From contig NZ_JAFCMM010000003.1 in the NCBI RefSeq assembly GCF_018131225.1, forward strand, positions 632,001 to 696,000: a stretch of DNA of 64,000 bases, in the 5' to 3' direction. This document shows, piece by piece, positions 17,364-27,444 of this stretch (position 1 is the first letter of the stretch; the number at the start of each line of letters is the position of its first letter). The DNA is from Bradyrhizobium sp. U87765 SZCCT0048 (GTDB lineage: Bacteria; Pseudomonadota; Alphaproteobacteria; Rhizobiales; Xanthobacteraceae). The translations under genes and the position numbers were made by a program. The notes beneath the pieces are model-generated. The model was not told the origin of the DNA. It made no database searches and saw only the letters and a list, made by a program, of their open reading frames with translations.

Positions 17364-18545
17364 TCAGGCCTGCCGCGCCGCTCCACCACGGAACGGCAGC
17401 GCCGGGCCGTCGAGGCGGCGCAGTCCCGGCTCGCGGCGCTCCAGCCACCAGCCATACTGCTTTGGCCACGCATCGAACGCGCCTTCGGCGCGACCGGACA
17501 GCTCGAGTTCGGCATGCAAGGGCCAGTTCGGATCGAACAGCGCTTCGCGGCCGACAGCGACGATGTCGGCGTGATCAGCTGCGAGAATGTCCTCAGCCTG
17601 CTGCGGATGCAGGATCAGGCCGACCGCCATGGTGGCGATCCCCGCCTGCTTGCGGATCTCGGCCGCGAACGGCACCTGGAAGCCATAGCCGCGCGGCAGC
17701 CGCGCCGCGGTCGCCGAACCCATCAGGCCGCCCGACGAGCAGTCGATGACGTCGACGCCGCGCACCTTGGCCTCGCGCGCGAAGGCGACGGAGTCCCCCA
17801 GCGTCCAGCCGCCGTCGATGCCATCGACCGACGAAATGCGAACGAACAGCGGACGGTTGTCGGGCCAGACCTCGCGTACCGCGGCGATGATCTCCAGCGG
17901 AAAGCGCATCCGCCCGGCGAGATCGCCGCCATAGGCGTCGGTGCGCTTGTTCGACAGCGGCGACAGGAATTCGTGCAGCAGATAGCCGTGGGCGCAATGG
18001 ATCTCGAGCACCTCGAAGCCGGCGGCCGCCGCCCGCAGCGTGGCGGCCCGCCAGCGGTCGCGCAGTCCGCCCAGTTCGGCGACACCGAGTTCATGCGGTG
18101 TCAGCCAGCCCTCGTCCATGGCGATCGCGCTCGGCGCAACGATGGGCCACGCGACATCGCCGCGGGCATGGTCTTCGGCGGTCAGCGCGGCATTGCCGTA
18201 CCACGGCCGCTGCATACTGGCCTTGCGGCCGGCATGGGCAAGCTGGATCGCCGGCACCGCGCCATTGTTGCGAAGGAAGGTGGCGATCCGCGCCAGCGGT
18301 GCGACCTGGGCATCGCTCCAGATGCCGAGATCGCCATGGGTGATCCGCCCCTCGGCCACCACGGCGGTGGCTTCCGTCATCACGATCCCGGCGCCGCCCT
18401 GGGCGAACTTGCCGAGATGTACGAGATGCCAGTCGTTCGCCATGCCACTGTCCGCCGAGTACTGGCACATCGGCGAGATGATCAGGCGGTTTCGGGCGGT
18501 GACGCCGCGCAGGGTGATCGGCGTGAACAGGCGGGGCTGGGACAT
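17364..18545 (-). CDS. NADH:flavin oxidoreductase, old yellow enzyme family (YqjM-like)
   Basis: 393 residues from ATG 18545. This TIM-barrel FMN enzyme has 'RNRLIISPMCQYSA' (the Cys and Tyr typical of the YqjM class), 'AIQLAHAGRKAS', 'EIHCAHGYLLHEFLSPLSNKRTDAYGG' and 'AVGLILHPQQAEDILA'. Such enzymes reduce activated C=C bonds or nitro groups with NAD(P)H. Two proteins of this type can form head-to-tail dimers. It stands alone on the minus strand, convergent with the MHS transporter. The physiological substrate is unknown. Confidence 0.92.
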   Translation of the reverse strand: MSQPRLFTPITLRGVTARNRLIISPMCQYSADSGMANDWHLVHLGKFAQGGAGIVMTEATAVVAEGRITHGDLGIWSDAQVAPLARIATFLRNNGAVPAIQLAHAGRKASMQRPWYGNAALTAEDHARGDVAWPIVAPSAIAMDEGWLTPHELGVAELGGLRDRWRAATLRAAAAGFEVLEIHCAHGYLLHEFLSPLSNKRTDAYGGDLAGRMRFPLEIIAAVREVWPDNRPLFVRISSVDGIDGGWTLGDSVAFAREAKVRGVDVIDCSSGGLMGSATAARLPRGYGFQVPFAAEIRKQAGIATMAVGLILHPQQAEDILAADHADIVAVGREALFDPNWPLHAELELSGRAEGAFDAWPKQYGWWLERREPGLRRLDGPALPFRGGAARQA

Positions 18546-18695
18546 GGGGACGGTCTCGGGCAACTGGAGTGCGGGCAGGTTGGCATCGCCGCGTCGCAGC
18601 GATACCAATGAAGGTCAAATTCACCACATCAGCATGTCAGGATCGCGTCGGGGCGCAAGCGGCGATTGCGCGCAGCCTGCCCTGCGTCGGCAACG

Positions 18696-19457
18696 TCAGC
18701 TCTTGAGGCGATAGCCGGTCTTGAAGATCCACCAGATCGCGACGAGGCACAACACCAGGAAACCCAGCGCGACGGCGGCGCTGATGGCGACATGCACGTC
18801 CGAGATGCTGTAGAAGCTCCAGCGGAAGCCGCTGATCAGGTACACCAGCGGATTGAACAGGGTGATTTTCTGCCAGACCGGTGGCAGCACGTTGACGGAG
18901 TAGAAGGTCCCGCCGAGAAAGGTCAGCGGCGTCACCACCAGCAGCGGAATGACCTGCAATTGCTCGAAGCCTTGCGCCCAGATGCCGATGATGAAGCCGA
19001 GCAGGCTGAACGACACCGCCGTCAACACCAGAAAAGTCAACATCCATAGTGGATGATCGATGCGCAGATCGACGAACAGCGCTGCCGTGACCAGCACGAT
19101 CAGGCCGAGAATGATCGATTTGGTGGCCGCCGCGCCGACGTAGCCGACGACCACCTCGAAGTAGGAGATCGGCGCCGACAGCAATTCGTAGATCGTCCCC
19201 GTGAACTTCGGGAAATAGATGCCGAACGAGGCATTGGAGACGCTTTGCGTCAGCAGCATCAGCATGATGAGGCCGGGCACGATGAATTCGCCGTAGTTGA
19301 CGCCATCGATCTCGCTGATGCGCGAGCCGATCGCGGCCCCGAACACGATGAAATACAGCGACGTCGACAGCACCGGCGAGACGATGCTCTGGAACACTGT
19401 GCGCTTGGTGCGCGCCATCTCGAACCGATAGATGGCCAGAACGCCGTGGAGGTTCAT
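18696..19457 (-). CDS. ABC-2 type transporter permease
   Basis: 253 residues from ATG 19457, which has AGAGGA upstream. Six hydrophobic segments and the ABC-2 pattern are visible: 'FQSIVSPVLSTSLYFIVFGAAIGSRI', then 'LSAPISYFEVVVGYVGAAATKS', and 'LTFLGGTFYSVNVLPPVWQKITLFNPLVYLISGFRWSFY'. It resembles the NodJ/drug- and polysaccharide-export permeases. It pairs with the ATPase gene 109 bp upstream on the same strand to form an export ABC transporter. The substrate is unknown. Confidence 0.92.
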   Translation of the reverse strand: MNLHGVLAIYRFEMARTKRTVFQSIVSPVLSTSLYFIVFGAAIGSRISEIDGVNYGEFIVPGLIMLMLLTQSVSNASFGIYFPKFTGTIYELLSAPISYFEVVVGYVGAAATKSIILGLIVLVTAALFVDLRIDHPLWMLTFLVLTAVSFSLLGFIIGIWAQGFEQLQVIPLLVVTPLTFLGGTFYSVNVLPPVWQKITLFNPLVYLISGFRWSFYSISDVHVAISAAVALGFLVLCLVAIWWIFKTGYRLKS

Positions 19458-19566
19458 CGGCTTGTCCTCTTGCAAACGTGGATGGGCAGCGGAGGCTGCT
19501 GGTGTCCCGGTTGTGACATTCGCATCACCTTGCTGCATGCATTTTGCGAATGTCGGATCCGCCACA

Positions 19567-20505
<939 letters not shown>

Positions 20506-21119
20506 CGGGCGGGGCTGCTCACGAGGGGGGTGGCGGCAGATATAATCTCTATGGCGACTGCAGCAAGCGCTTTCGTTCTCCAAACACGCATTTAGCCGGT
20601 TGTTTTCGTTGCTTTTTTTGGTGAGTGCCGTCACCCCGGCGTCATCGCGCCGTCACCCGCGCACCGCCGCGTGCTGCATTGCAGCGCAACACCCGGGCAT
20701 CGGCTCGGTTCGTCCCGCTGAACCCGCCATGATCTGCCCCGCACGATACGGCGCGATGACGCCTTGGACGTGCGACATTCGGCCCGCGGCAGCCCCCTTC
20801 CCAGGATGAACTTTGGATTGATTACCAGCGCACTGGGCGACGCCTGCGCCGCGACTTCGTCGCACAGGGCGATGCGACCCACAACGCGGGAAGCCCTGAA
20901 ATAACGCAGTTTCCTGCGTTTCAGCGTTGTCAGCCGGCGAATTGTCGCGCCGCTCGCCCGGCGAATTCAGCCCTTTCCTCGGCGAGGATGCAAGCTAGAA
21001 GACTGCTGCGGGTCGCAACCACCGTTGCGGCCCACAGGCGTATCGGAAGCTCCGTCAACAATCACAACAACGACGAGCGACCGGACGTCGCGGAATTGCA
21101 ACGAGGGGAGCACATAGCG
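20506..21119. other. Divergent intergenic region, 614 bp, with repeats
   Basis: This long gap lies between the ABC-2 exporter (minus) and the branched-chain-type ABC importer (plus). It contains a stem-loop at 20896-20924. It also contains two direct copies of CCGGCGAATT at 20934-20943 and 20958-20967, 24 bp apart and about 155-185 bp before the binding-protein ATG. An AT-richer patch lies at about 20540-20630. Short open frames in both directions lack ribosome sites and family features, and were not called. Confidence 0.4.
20896..20924 (+). promoter_or_regulatory. Inverted repeat / stem-loop upstream of ABC importer operon
   Basis: The core arms AACGCAG (20903-20909) and CTGCGTT (20914-20920) surround a TTTC loop. 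Outer arms CTGAA and TTCAG extend the stem past a small bulge. It lies about 200 bp before the solute-binding-protein start and could be a regulator site or a leader hairpin. Confidence 0.4.
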
Positions 21120-22412
21120 ATGCCAAAGGATATCAAGCACCTGAACCGACGTTCGGTCCTCAAGGCCGCCGGGGCGAGCGCTGCGTTCGCTGCGGTCGGC
21201 GGCCTGCCGCGCGTGGCTTTTGCCGCGCCGAAAACCATCAAGATCGGCCTCGTCATGCCGGCAACCGGCCCGCTGGCGTTTTTCACCGAGCACGTGCCGT
21301 TCACGCTCGACCAGATCAAGAAGACACTCGGCGGCAAGATCAAGGTCAACGGCACCGAGCATTCCTACGAGATCGTCATCAAGGACAGCCAGTCGAGCCC
21401 GAACCGCGCGGCCGAAGTCACTCAGGAACTGATCCTCAAGGACAAGGTCGACCTGGTCGCGGCGTTCGCGACACCCGAGACGGTCAACCCGGTCTCGGAT
21501 CAGTGTGAAGCCAACGGCATTCCCTGCATCACCAATGACGCGCCGCTGGAACCCTACTTCTTCGGCCGCAAGGGCGACCCGAAGAAGGGCTTCGAGTGGA
21601 CCTACCACTTCTTCTTCGCCGGCCAGCAGCTGATCGAGTCGCTGGTGCCGTACTTCAAGCGTCTCGACACCAACAAGAAGGTCGGCGCGCTGTGGCCGAA
21701 CGATGGTGACGGTATCGCCCAGTCCGACAAGGAGCACGGCAACCCGCCGTTCCTGATCAAGAACGGTTTCACCGTGATCGATCCCGGCCGCTTCGACATG
21801 CCGGCGAGCAACTACAATTCGCAGATCGCCGCGTTCAAGTCGGCGGGCGTCGAGATCGTCACCGGCGTCGTGCCGCCGCCGGAGTTCACCACCTTCTGGA
21901 ACGGCGCGGCGCAGCAGGGCTTCCAGCCCAAGATCGTCTACATGGGCAAGGCGCTGGAATTCCCGCCGGCGATCACCCCGCTCGGCGACCGCGCGCTGGG
22001 GCTGACCACCGAGGTGTGGTGGTCGAAATTCCACCCCTACGTCTCCGGACTCAACGGCCAGAGCTCGCTCCAGCTCGCCGACGAGTACGAGAAGGTCAGC
22101 AACCGCCAGTGGTCGCTGCCGCTCGGCTTCCGCCACGCGCTGTTCGAGGTGATCTTCGACGTGCTCAAGCGCACCCAGAGCCTCGACAAGCCGGAATCGA
22201 TCCGCGACGCGATCAAGACCACCGATTACAAGTCGATCGTCGGCCCTATCAACTTCAACAAGGGCCCGTTCCCGAACTGCGCCCAGACGCCGCTGGTCAT
22301 CGGCCAGTGGGAGAAGGGCAAGAAGTACCCCTACGAAATGGTCATCGTCGACAACTCGACCGCCAAGGACGTGCCTGTCGGCGGCGAGGCGCGCGTGATC
22401 AAGTACGGCTGA
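21120..22412 (+). CDS. Solute-binding protein of branched-chain amino acid (HAAT) ABC transporter
   Basis: 430 residues from ATG 21120, with a strong GAGGGGAG ribosome site. The N-terminus carries a twin-arginine-like signal ('LNRRSVLKAAGASAAFAAVGG') and cleavage near 'AFAA'. The mature part is a Leu/Ile/Val-binding type fold: 'IKIGLVMPATGPLAFFTE', 'VIKDSQSSPNRAAEVTQELI', 'VDLVAAFATPETVNPVSDQCEANGIPCI'. It is the first gene of a complete five-gene importer (SBP, two ATPases, two permeases). The ligand could be amino acids, amides, urea or aromatic acids; the sequence alone does not decide. Confidence 0.9.
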   Translation: MPKDIKHLNRRSVLKAAGASAAFAAVGGLPRVAFAAPKTIKIGLVMPATGPLAFFTEHVPFTLDQIKKTLGGKIKVNGTEHSYEIVIKDSQSSPNRAAEVTQELILKDKVDLVAAFATPETVNPVSDQCEANGIPCITNDAPLEPYFFGRKGDPKKGFEWTYHFFFAGQQLIESLVPYFKRLDTNKKVGALWPNDGDGIAQSDKEHGNPPFLIKNGFTVIDPGRFDMPASNYNSQIAAFKSAGVEIVTGVVPPPEFTTFWNGAAQQGFQPKIVYMGKALEFPPAITPLGDRALGLTTEVWWSKFHPYVSGLNGQSSLQLADEYEKVSNRQWSLPLGFRHALFEVIFDVLKRTQSLDKPESIRDAIKTTDYKSIVGPINFNKGPFPNCAQTPLVIGQWEKGKKYPYEMVIVDNSTAKDVPVGGEARVIKYG

Positions 22413-22419
22413 GCGATCG

Positions 22420-22447
22420 CCGCGCCGGTCCCCGAGGACCGGCGCGG
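22420..22447 (+). repeat. Strong hairpin after the solute-binding-protein gene
   Basis: Perfect 12-bp GC-rich arms (CCGCGCCGGTCC / GGACCGGCGCGG) with a CCGA loop start 8 bp after the stop codon and are not followed by a T-run. Such stems often protect the 3' end of binding-protein mRNA and raise its level relative to downstream membrane components. Confidence 0.6.
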
Positions 22448-22589
22448 ACCGCACTCGCGCAAGGTGGAAATTCCCACATCATTGACCGACCGGACGCCGC
22501 ACGCGTAGCTTGCGGCTGCGCCATCCATCGCGGCGCCATCCCCCATCGCAGACGGTCCGATCGCGGACCAAGGACGCAGAAGAACCACC

Positions 22590-23297
22590 ATGCTGAAACT
22601 TGCCGGCCTCTCGAAGCGTTTCGGCGCCCTGTCCGTGATCGACAATCTCGACATGGACGTGAAGGCGGGCGAGGTGCTGGGCGTGATCGGCCCCAACGGC
22701 GCGGGCAAGACCACGCTGTTCAACATCATTGCCGGCGTGCAGGCGCCGAGCGGCGGCAGCGTGCATTTCAACGACCGCGACATCACCCGCATCAAGGTCT
22801 GGGACCGCTGCAGGCTCGGCATCGGCCGCACCTACCAGGTGCCGAAACCCTTCACCCACATGAGCACGTTCGAGAACGTCATGGTGGCGGCGGTGCATGG
22901 CGGCGGCCTCGGCATCCGCGCCGCCAAGGACAAGGCCCAGGAGGTACTGGATTTCACCGGTCTCGCGCACCGCCTGCGCACGCCCGCAGGCCAGCTGTCG
23001 TTGCTCGACCTCAAGCGGCTGGAGCTCGCGAAGGCGCTGGCACAGAACCCGCGCCTGCTGCTGCTCGACGAGATCGCCGGCGGCCTGACCGACGCCGAAT
23101 GCGACTCCCTGCTCGACATCATCCGCACGGCCCATGGCCAGGGCGCCACCATCATCTGGATCGAGCACGTGCTGCACGCGCTGCGCCGCATCGCAACACG
23201 GCTGACCGTCCTGCACGGCGGCAACATCATCAGCAGCGGGCCACCCGACCAGGTGCTCGCCGACGGACGCGTCAAGGAAGTCTATCTTGGCGTTTGA
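22590..23297 (+). CDS. LivG-type ABC transporter ATP-binding protein
   Basis: 235 residues. Walker A is 'GVIGPNGAGKTTLFNII' and 'GIGRTYQVPKPFTHMSTFENVMVA' is typical of LivG. The signature region is 'QLSLLDLKRLELAKAL': it lacks the canonical LSGGQ, having LSLLD. Walker B is 'LLLLDEIAGGLTDAE' and the switch His is in 'WIEHVLHAL'. It energises import with LivF. The non-canonical signature is worth noting, but such LivG variants exist. The stop lies 10 bp before the next ATG. Confidence 0.92.
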   Translation: MLKLAGLSKRFGALSVIDNLDMDVKAGEVLGVIGPNGAGKTTLFNIIAGVQAPSGGSVHFNDRDITRIKVWDRCRLGIGRTYQVPKPFTHMSTFENVMVAAVHGGGLGIRAAKDKAQEVLDFTGLAHRLRTPAGQLSLLDLKRLELAKALAQNPRLLLLDEIAGGLTDAECDSLLDIIRTAHGQGATIIWIEHVLHALRRIATRLTVLHGGNIISSGPPDQVLADGRVKEVYLGV

Positions 23298-23307
23298 GGA
23301 TCAGGGA

Positions 23308-24015
23308 ATGTCACGGCACCCCTTGCTGGCAGTGGAAAATCTGTCGGTCTATTACGGTCAGTTTCGCGCCCTCGTGGGCGCCACCGTCACGGTCGGCGCC
23401 GGCGAGATCGTGTCGATCATCGGCGCCAACGGCGCAGGTAAATCGTCGCTGCTCAAGGCGATCGTCGGCCAGGCCGACCGCACCGAGGGCGCGATCCGCT
23501 TCGAGGGCACCGATCTCGCCGGCCGCTCAACCGCGGACATCGTGGCTGGGGGCGTCGCACTGGTGCCGGAAGGGCGCCGGTTGTTTCCCTCGCTCACGGT
23601 CGAGGAGAACCTCCACATCGGCTGGGAGGTCGGGCGCCGCGGCGAGATCGGCTTCGACGACATCTACCGCTTCTTCCCGATCCTCAAGGACAAGCGGCGG
23701 CAGCTCGCGGGCGAACTGTCCGGCGGCCAGCAGCAGATGGTCGCGGTCGGCCGCGCGCTGCTCGCCAATCCCAAACTGCTGCTGTGCGACGAGATCAGCC
23801 TCGGCCTCGCGCCCACCGTGATCAAGGACCTCTACGAGATCATTCCGGCGATCAAGGCGCGCGGCATCGGCATCCTCGTGGTCGAGCAGGACATCACCCG
23901 CTCCCTCGCCGTCGCCGACCGGTTCTACTGCCTGCTCGAAGGCAAGGTGAACCTCAGCGGCCGGCCGGCCGAGACGTCCCACGACACCGTCGTCAAACAC
24001 TATTTCGGACTGTAG
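23308..24015 (+). CDS. LivF-type ABC transporter ATP-binding protein
   Basis: 235 residues from ATG 23308, seven bases after GAGGA. A TTG at 23287 with an AAGGA site is an alternative and would overlap livG. Walker A is 'IIGANGAGKSSLLKAIVG', the signature is 'LAGELSGGQQQMVAVGRAL', Walker B is 'LLLCDEISLGLAP', and 'VVEQDITRSLAVADR' follows. It forms the ATPase pair with the preceding gene. Confidence 0.93.
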   Translation: MSRHPLLAVENLSVYYGQFRALVGATVTVGAGEIVSIIGANGAGKSSLLKAIVGQADRTEGAIRFEGTDLAGRSTADIVAGGVALVPEGRRLFPSLTVEENLHIGWEVGRRGEIGFDDIYRFFPILKDKRRQLAGELSGGQQQMVAVGRALLANPKLLLCDEISLGLAPTVIKDLYEIIPAIKARGIGILVVEQDITRSLAVADRFYCLLEGKVNLSGRPAETSHDTVVKHYFGL

Positions 24016-24020
24016 AGACC

Positions 24021-24887
24021 ATGCTCGGAATCTGGCTCAATCAGATCGTGCAGGGCATCCTGGTTGGCGGGCTGTATGCGCTGTTCGCCATGGGACTGTC
24101 GCTGTCGGTCGGCGTCATGCGGTTTGTCAACATCGCGCACGGCGATCTCATCGTCCTCATCTCCTTCATTCTGTGGTCGCTGACGCAGGCGCTGGGGCTG
24201 CCGACGCTGGTTGCGATCGCGATCATCCTGCCGCTCACCTTCGCCGGCGGCTACCTGCTGCAGCGCCTGCTGCTGCAGCGCGTGCTCGGCAAGGACGTGC
24301 TGTCGATCATCCTGGTCACGTTCGGCTTGTCGATCATCGTCCAGAACGGACTGCAGGGCGTCTACGGCGCCGACATCCGCAAGGTCTCCGGCGGCGCCAT
24401 CGAGACCGCGACGCTGCATCTCGGCAACAACATCAACATCGGCGTGCTGCCGCTGATCATCTTCCTGTCGGCGATCGCGATGATCTGGGGCCTCGACCTG
24501 CTGCTGTACCGCAGCCGCATCGGCGCCCGCATCCGCGCGGTGTCCGACAGCGTCGCCACCGCGAACCTCGTCGGCCTGCCATCGGCGCGGATCTACGCCA
24601 TCGCCATGGGCGTCGTCGGCGTCACCATGGCGATCTCGGCGGGCTTCATGGCGGTGTGGACCAATTTCGATCCGACCTCCGGCCCGAGCCGCCTGTTGAT
24701 CGCGTTCGAGGCGGTGGTGCTCGGCGGCCTCGGCAGCCTGTGGGGCACCCTGGTCGGCGGCATCGTGATCGGCATTGCCCAGGCCGTCGGCGCGCAGTTC
24801 GACGCCGCCTGGCAGGTGCTCGCCGGCCACATCGTCTTCCTGGTCATCTTCCTGGCCCGGCCGCAGGGCCTGTTCCCGAAATATTGA
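24021..24887 (+). CDS. LivH-type branched-chain ABC permease
   Basis: 288 residues from ATG 24021, six bases after the previous stop. The protein has about eight membrane helices with LivH landmarks: 'LNQIVQGILVGGLYALFAMGLSLSVGVMRFVNIAHGDL', then 'ILVTFGLSIIVQNGL', 'RSRIGARIRAVSDSVATANLVGL' (the ATPase-contact loop) and 'VVLGGLGSLWGTLVGGIVIGIAQA'. It is one of the two inner-membrane channel subunits. Confidence 0.94.
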   Translation: MLGIWLNQIVQGILVGGLYALFAMGLSLSVGVMRFVNIAHGDLIVLISFILWSLTQALGLPTLVAIAIILPLTFAGGYLLQRLLLQRVLGKDVLSIILVTFGLSIIVQNGLQGVYGADIRKVSGGAIETATLHLGNNINIGVLPLIIFLSAIAMIWGLDLLLYRSRIGARIRAVSDSVATANLVGLPSARIYAIAMGVVGVTMAISAGFMAVWTNFDPTSGPSRLLIAFEAVVLGGLGSLWGTLVGGIVIGIAQAVGAQFDAAWQVLAGHIVFLVIFLARPQGLFPKY

Positions 24888-24897
24888 GGTCGGCAGC

Positions 24898-25935
24898 GTG
24901 ACGCGCTTTTTCGCCACATCCCATTCCATCCTCGCCGGCCGCGCGCTGCTGCTGCTCGGTGCCGTGTTTCTCGCCGTCGGCCCGTTCATCCTCGACCCGC
25001 GCCAGATGCAGCTCGCCACCGAGTTCATGCTGCTGCTGGTGCTGGCGATGATGTGGAACCTGCTCGCCGGCTATGCCGACATCGTCTCCGTCGGCCAGCA
25101 TGCCTTCGTCGGTATCGGCGCCTATGCGTTCTTCGGCTTCCTGGTGTTCGGCAGCTTCAATCCCTATCTGTCGGTGCTGATGGCCGGCCTTGTGGCGCTC
25201 GCCTTCGCCGTGCCGATCATGGTGGTGATCTTCCGCCTGCGCGCCGCCTATCTCGCGGTCGGCAGCTGGGTGGTGGCGGAAACGCTGATGCTGGCCGCCG
25301 GCAAGCTGTCCGCGTTCGGCGGCGGTTCGGGCGTCAGCCTGCCGGTCGCTGCCGTGAGGCAGTTCGGCAGCACCATCGTCACCCGCTACACCAACATCTA
25401 CTGGCTGGCACTCGGCCTCGTGGCGCTGGCATTCGTCTCCAGCTATCTCCTGATGCGTTCGTCGATCGGCCTCGGCCTCACCGCGATGCGCGACAACGAG
25501 GAAGGCGCCGGCTCGGTCGGCGTCAACCTGACCTGGTCGCGGGTGCTGTGCTTCCTGTGGGCCGCCCCGTTCCTCGGCCTCGCCGGCGCGCTGATCACCC
25601 TGCAGAAGCTGCGCGTCGCGCCGCCCGCCTCGTTCAGCATCACCGAGTGGACGGTGTACATCATCTTCATCGTGGTGATCGGCGGCGTCGGCAGCTTCGA
25701 GGGACCGATCATCGGCACGATCGTGTTCTTCCTGCTGCGCGAGTACCTCGCGGAGATCGGCGTCTGGCACTTCATCCTGCTCGGCACGCTGTCGATCGGC
25801 GTCATCCTGGTCGAGCCGCGCGGCCTCTGGGGCCTGCTCCGCCGCCTGCTGCCGGGCGACCTCATTCCGGTGTCCTATACCCCCGCGGCCCTGACCCGCA
25901 CCGACAACAAGGCAGCGCCTCACCCGGCCGAATAG
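24898..25935 (+). CDS. LivM-type branched-chain ABC permease
   Basis: 345 residues from GTG 24898, with GAGG eight bases upstream overlapping the end of the livH-type gene. About nine membrane segments and LivM landmarks are visible: 'LLVLAMMWNLLAGYADIVSVGQHAFVGIGAYAF', 'RSSIGLGLTAMRDNEEGAGSVGVN' and 'VVIGGVGSFEGPIIGTIVFFLLREYL'. It is the last gene of the importer operon, and a bidirectional palindrome follows. Confidence 0.93.
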   Translation: MTRFFATSHSILAGRALLLLGAVFLAVGPFILDPRQMQLATEFMLLLVLAMMWNLLAGYADIVSVGQHAFVGIGAYAFFGFLVFGSFNPYLSVLMAGLVALAFAVPIMVVIFRLRAAYLAVGSWVVAETLMLAAGKLSAFGGGSGVSLPVAAVRQFGSTIVTRYTNIYWLALGLVALAFVSSYLLMRSSIGLGLTAMRDNEEGAGSVGVNLTWSRVLCFLWAAPFLGLAGALITLQKLRVAPPASFSITEWTVYIIFIVVIGGVGSFEGPIIGTIVFFLLREYLAEIGVWHFILLGTLSIGVILVEPRGLWGLLRRLLPGDLIPVSYTPAALTRTDNKAAPHPAE

Positions 25936-25988
25936 GCCGCGACGGCGACCGCACCAGCGGTCTGACGCGACATTGCCTGACCGAAACG

Positions 25989-26018
25989 ACGATGGCCGGG
26001 GCACGCCCCGGCCATCGT
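25989..26018. terminator. REP-like GATGGCCGGG palindrome between convergent genes
   Basis: Thirteen-base perfect arms (ACGATGGCCGGGG / CCCCGGCCATCGT) around a CACG loop, placed between the convergent LivM-type and MFS genes. The core GATGGCCGGG...CCCGGCCATC recurs at 44877-44901, also between convergent genes, suggesting a dispersed palindromic element used as a bidirectional terminator. Confidence 0.65.
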
Positions 26019-26037
26019 GCGTTCCGATACGGCAAAC

Positions 26038-27333
26038 TCAGCGCCCCGCTTGCCCCGCCGGCCGGTCGCGCAGCAGCACCCACACCACCGCGCCGAGCAC
26101 CAGCAGGCCCGCCAGCATGGTCAGACCGGCCGTGTAATCGCCGGTCGTCACCTTCAGGTAGCCGATCATGTACGGCCCGACGAAGCCACCAATATTGCCG
26201 AGCGAATTGATCAGCGCGATGCCGCCCGCGGCCGCCGTGCCGATGAGGAAGGCCATCGGACGGGCCCAGAACGCGGCAAGCGAAGCATAGATGCCGCCAC
26301 CGGCGATCGTCAGGAAGGCCAACGCCGTATAGGGCTGGGCGATCGTCATGCCTGCCAGCCACAGCGCGATCCCGGCGATGATCATGGGCACGGCGAAGTG
26401 CCAGCGGCGCTCGCCGGTCGCGTCCGAATGCTTGCCGTTGATCAACATCGCGATCAGGCCGGCGATGTACGGCAGCGCGCCGACGAAACCGGTCTGCACC
26501 GTCGAGAACTTCAGCTGCGCCAGGATCTGCGGCAGGAACAGCGTCAGGCCGTAGGAGCCGCAGGCGTAGCAGAAGTAGGCGAGAATGTAGCCCCACACGA
26601 TGGGGCTCTTGAACGCATAGGAGAAGCTATGGCTGCCGTTCCCGGCGGCGCGCACCTCGCGGTCGAGCGTGTCGCGCAGCCAGGTCTTCTCCGCGACCGT
26701 CAGCCACGACACCTTCTCGGGACGGTCCGGCAGGCAGGCCAGCACGACGAAGCCGAGCAGGATGGCGGGAAGGCCTTCCACCAGGAACAGCAGCTGCCAG
26801 CCGGACAGGTTCATCAGCGTCTTGTCGAAGCTGACGAGCCACGCCGACAGCGGTGCGCTGGCGATGACGGCGATCGGAATGCACGCCAGGAATAGCGCGT
26901 TGGCCTTGCCGCGATGCGCGTCCGGATACCAGTAGGTGAGATAGAGGTAGACGCCGGGAAACAGGCCGGCCTCCGCCGCACCGAGCAGGAAGCGCAGGGC
27001 GTAGAACGACCAGGGTCCGCTGACGAACGCCATCGCCATGGTGATGATGCCCCACGTGATGGCGATGCGGGCGAGCCAGCGCCGCGCACCGACCTTCTCC
27101 ATGATGAGATTGCTCGGCACCTCGAAGATGCAATAGCCGAAGAACAGCACGCCGGCGCCGAACGCAAACGCCGTGGTCGACAGCCCGAGCTCGCTGTTCA
27201 TCTGCAGCGCGGCGTAGCTGATGTTCACCCGGTCGATGAACGACACCACCGCGAGAATGAACGGAATGAAGATGATGCGGCGATCCAGTTTGCGGATCGT
27301 CGATTGCTCGAGTTCGGAAGCCGATGGCTGCAT
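26038..27333 (-). CDS. MFS transporter, anion:cation symporter (ACS) type
   Basis: 431 residues from ATG 27333, with GGGGGGA upstream. The protein has twelve membrane segments and the ACS signature 'SFIDRVNISYAALQMNSELGLS', then 'FGYCIFEVPSNLIMEKVGARRWLARIAITWG' and 'FLLGAAEAGLFPGVYLYLTYWYPDAHRGKANALF'. Members import organic acids such as phthalate, tartrate, glucarate or allantoate with H+ or Na+. It is the third gene of a minus-strand operon with the amidohydrolase and the GguC-like protein, so it probably imports their substrate. Confidence 0.92.
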   Translation of the reverse strand: MQPSASELEQSTIRKLDRRIIFIPFILAVVSFIDRVNISYAALQMNSELGLSTTAFAFGAGVLFFGYCIFEVPSNLIMEKVGARRWLARIAITWGIITMAMAFVSGPWSFYALRFLLGAAEAGLFPGVYLYLTYWYPDAHRGKANALFLACIPIAVIASAPLSAWLVSFDKTLMNLSGWQLLFLVEGLPAILLGFVVLACLPDRPEKVSWLTVAEKTWLRDTLDREVRAAGNGSHSFSYAFKSPIVWGYILAYFCYACGSYGLTLFLPQILAQLKFSTVQTGFVGALPYIAGLIAMLINGKHSDATGERRWHFAVPMIIAGIALWLAGMTIAQPYTALAFLTIAGGGIYASLAAFWARPMAFLIGTAAAGGIALINSLGNIGGFVGPYMIGYLKVTTGDYTAGLTMLAGLLVLGAVVWVLLRDRPAGQAGR

Positions 27334-27444
27334 GTGTCCCCCCAATGCGTTACTGCCTGGAATCGTGATTGCTTCGCCCGCCGTGGCGGGCGAAGGGTCG
27401 TGAGGCCGGCCGCTGCACCGTGGCGCGCGCGGCCGGCCCGAATG

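Noticed and set aside
20600..20882. Short frames on both strands in the 614-bp gap upstream of the ABC importer
   Set aside because: They overlap each other, lack ribosome sites and show no family features.
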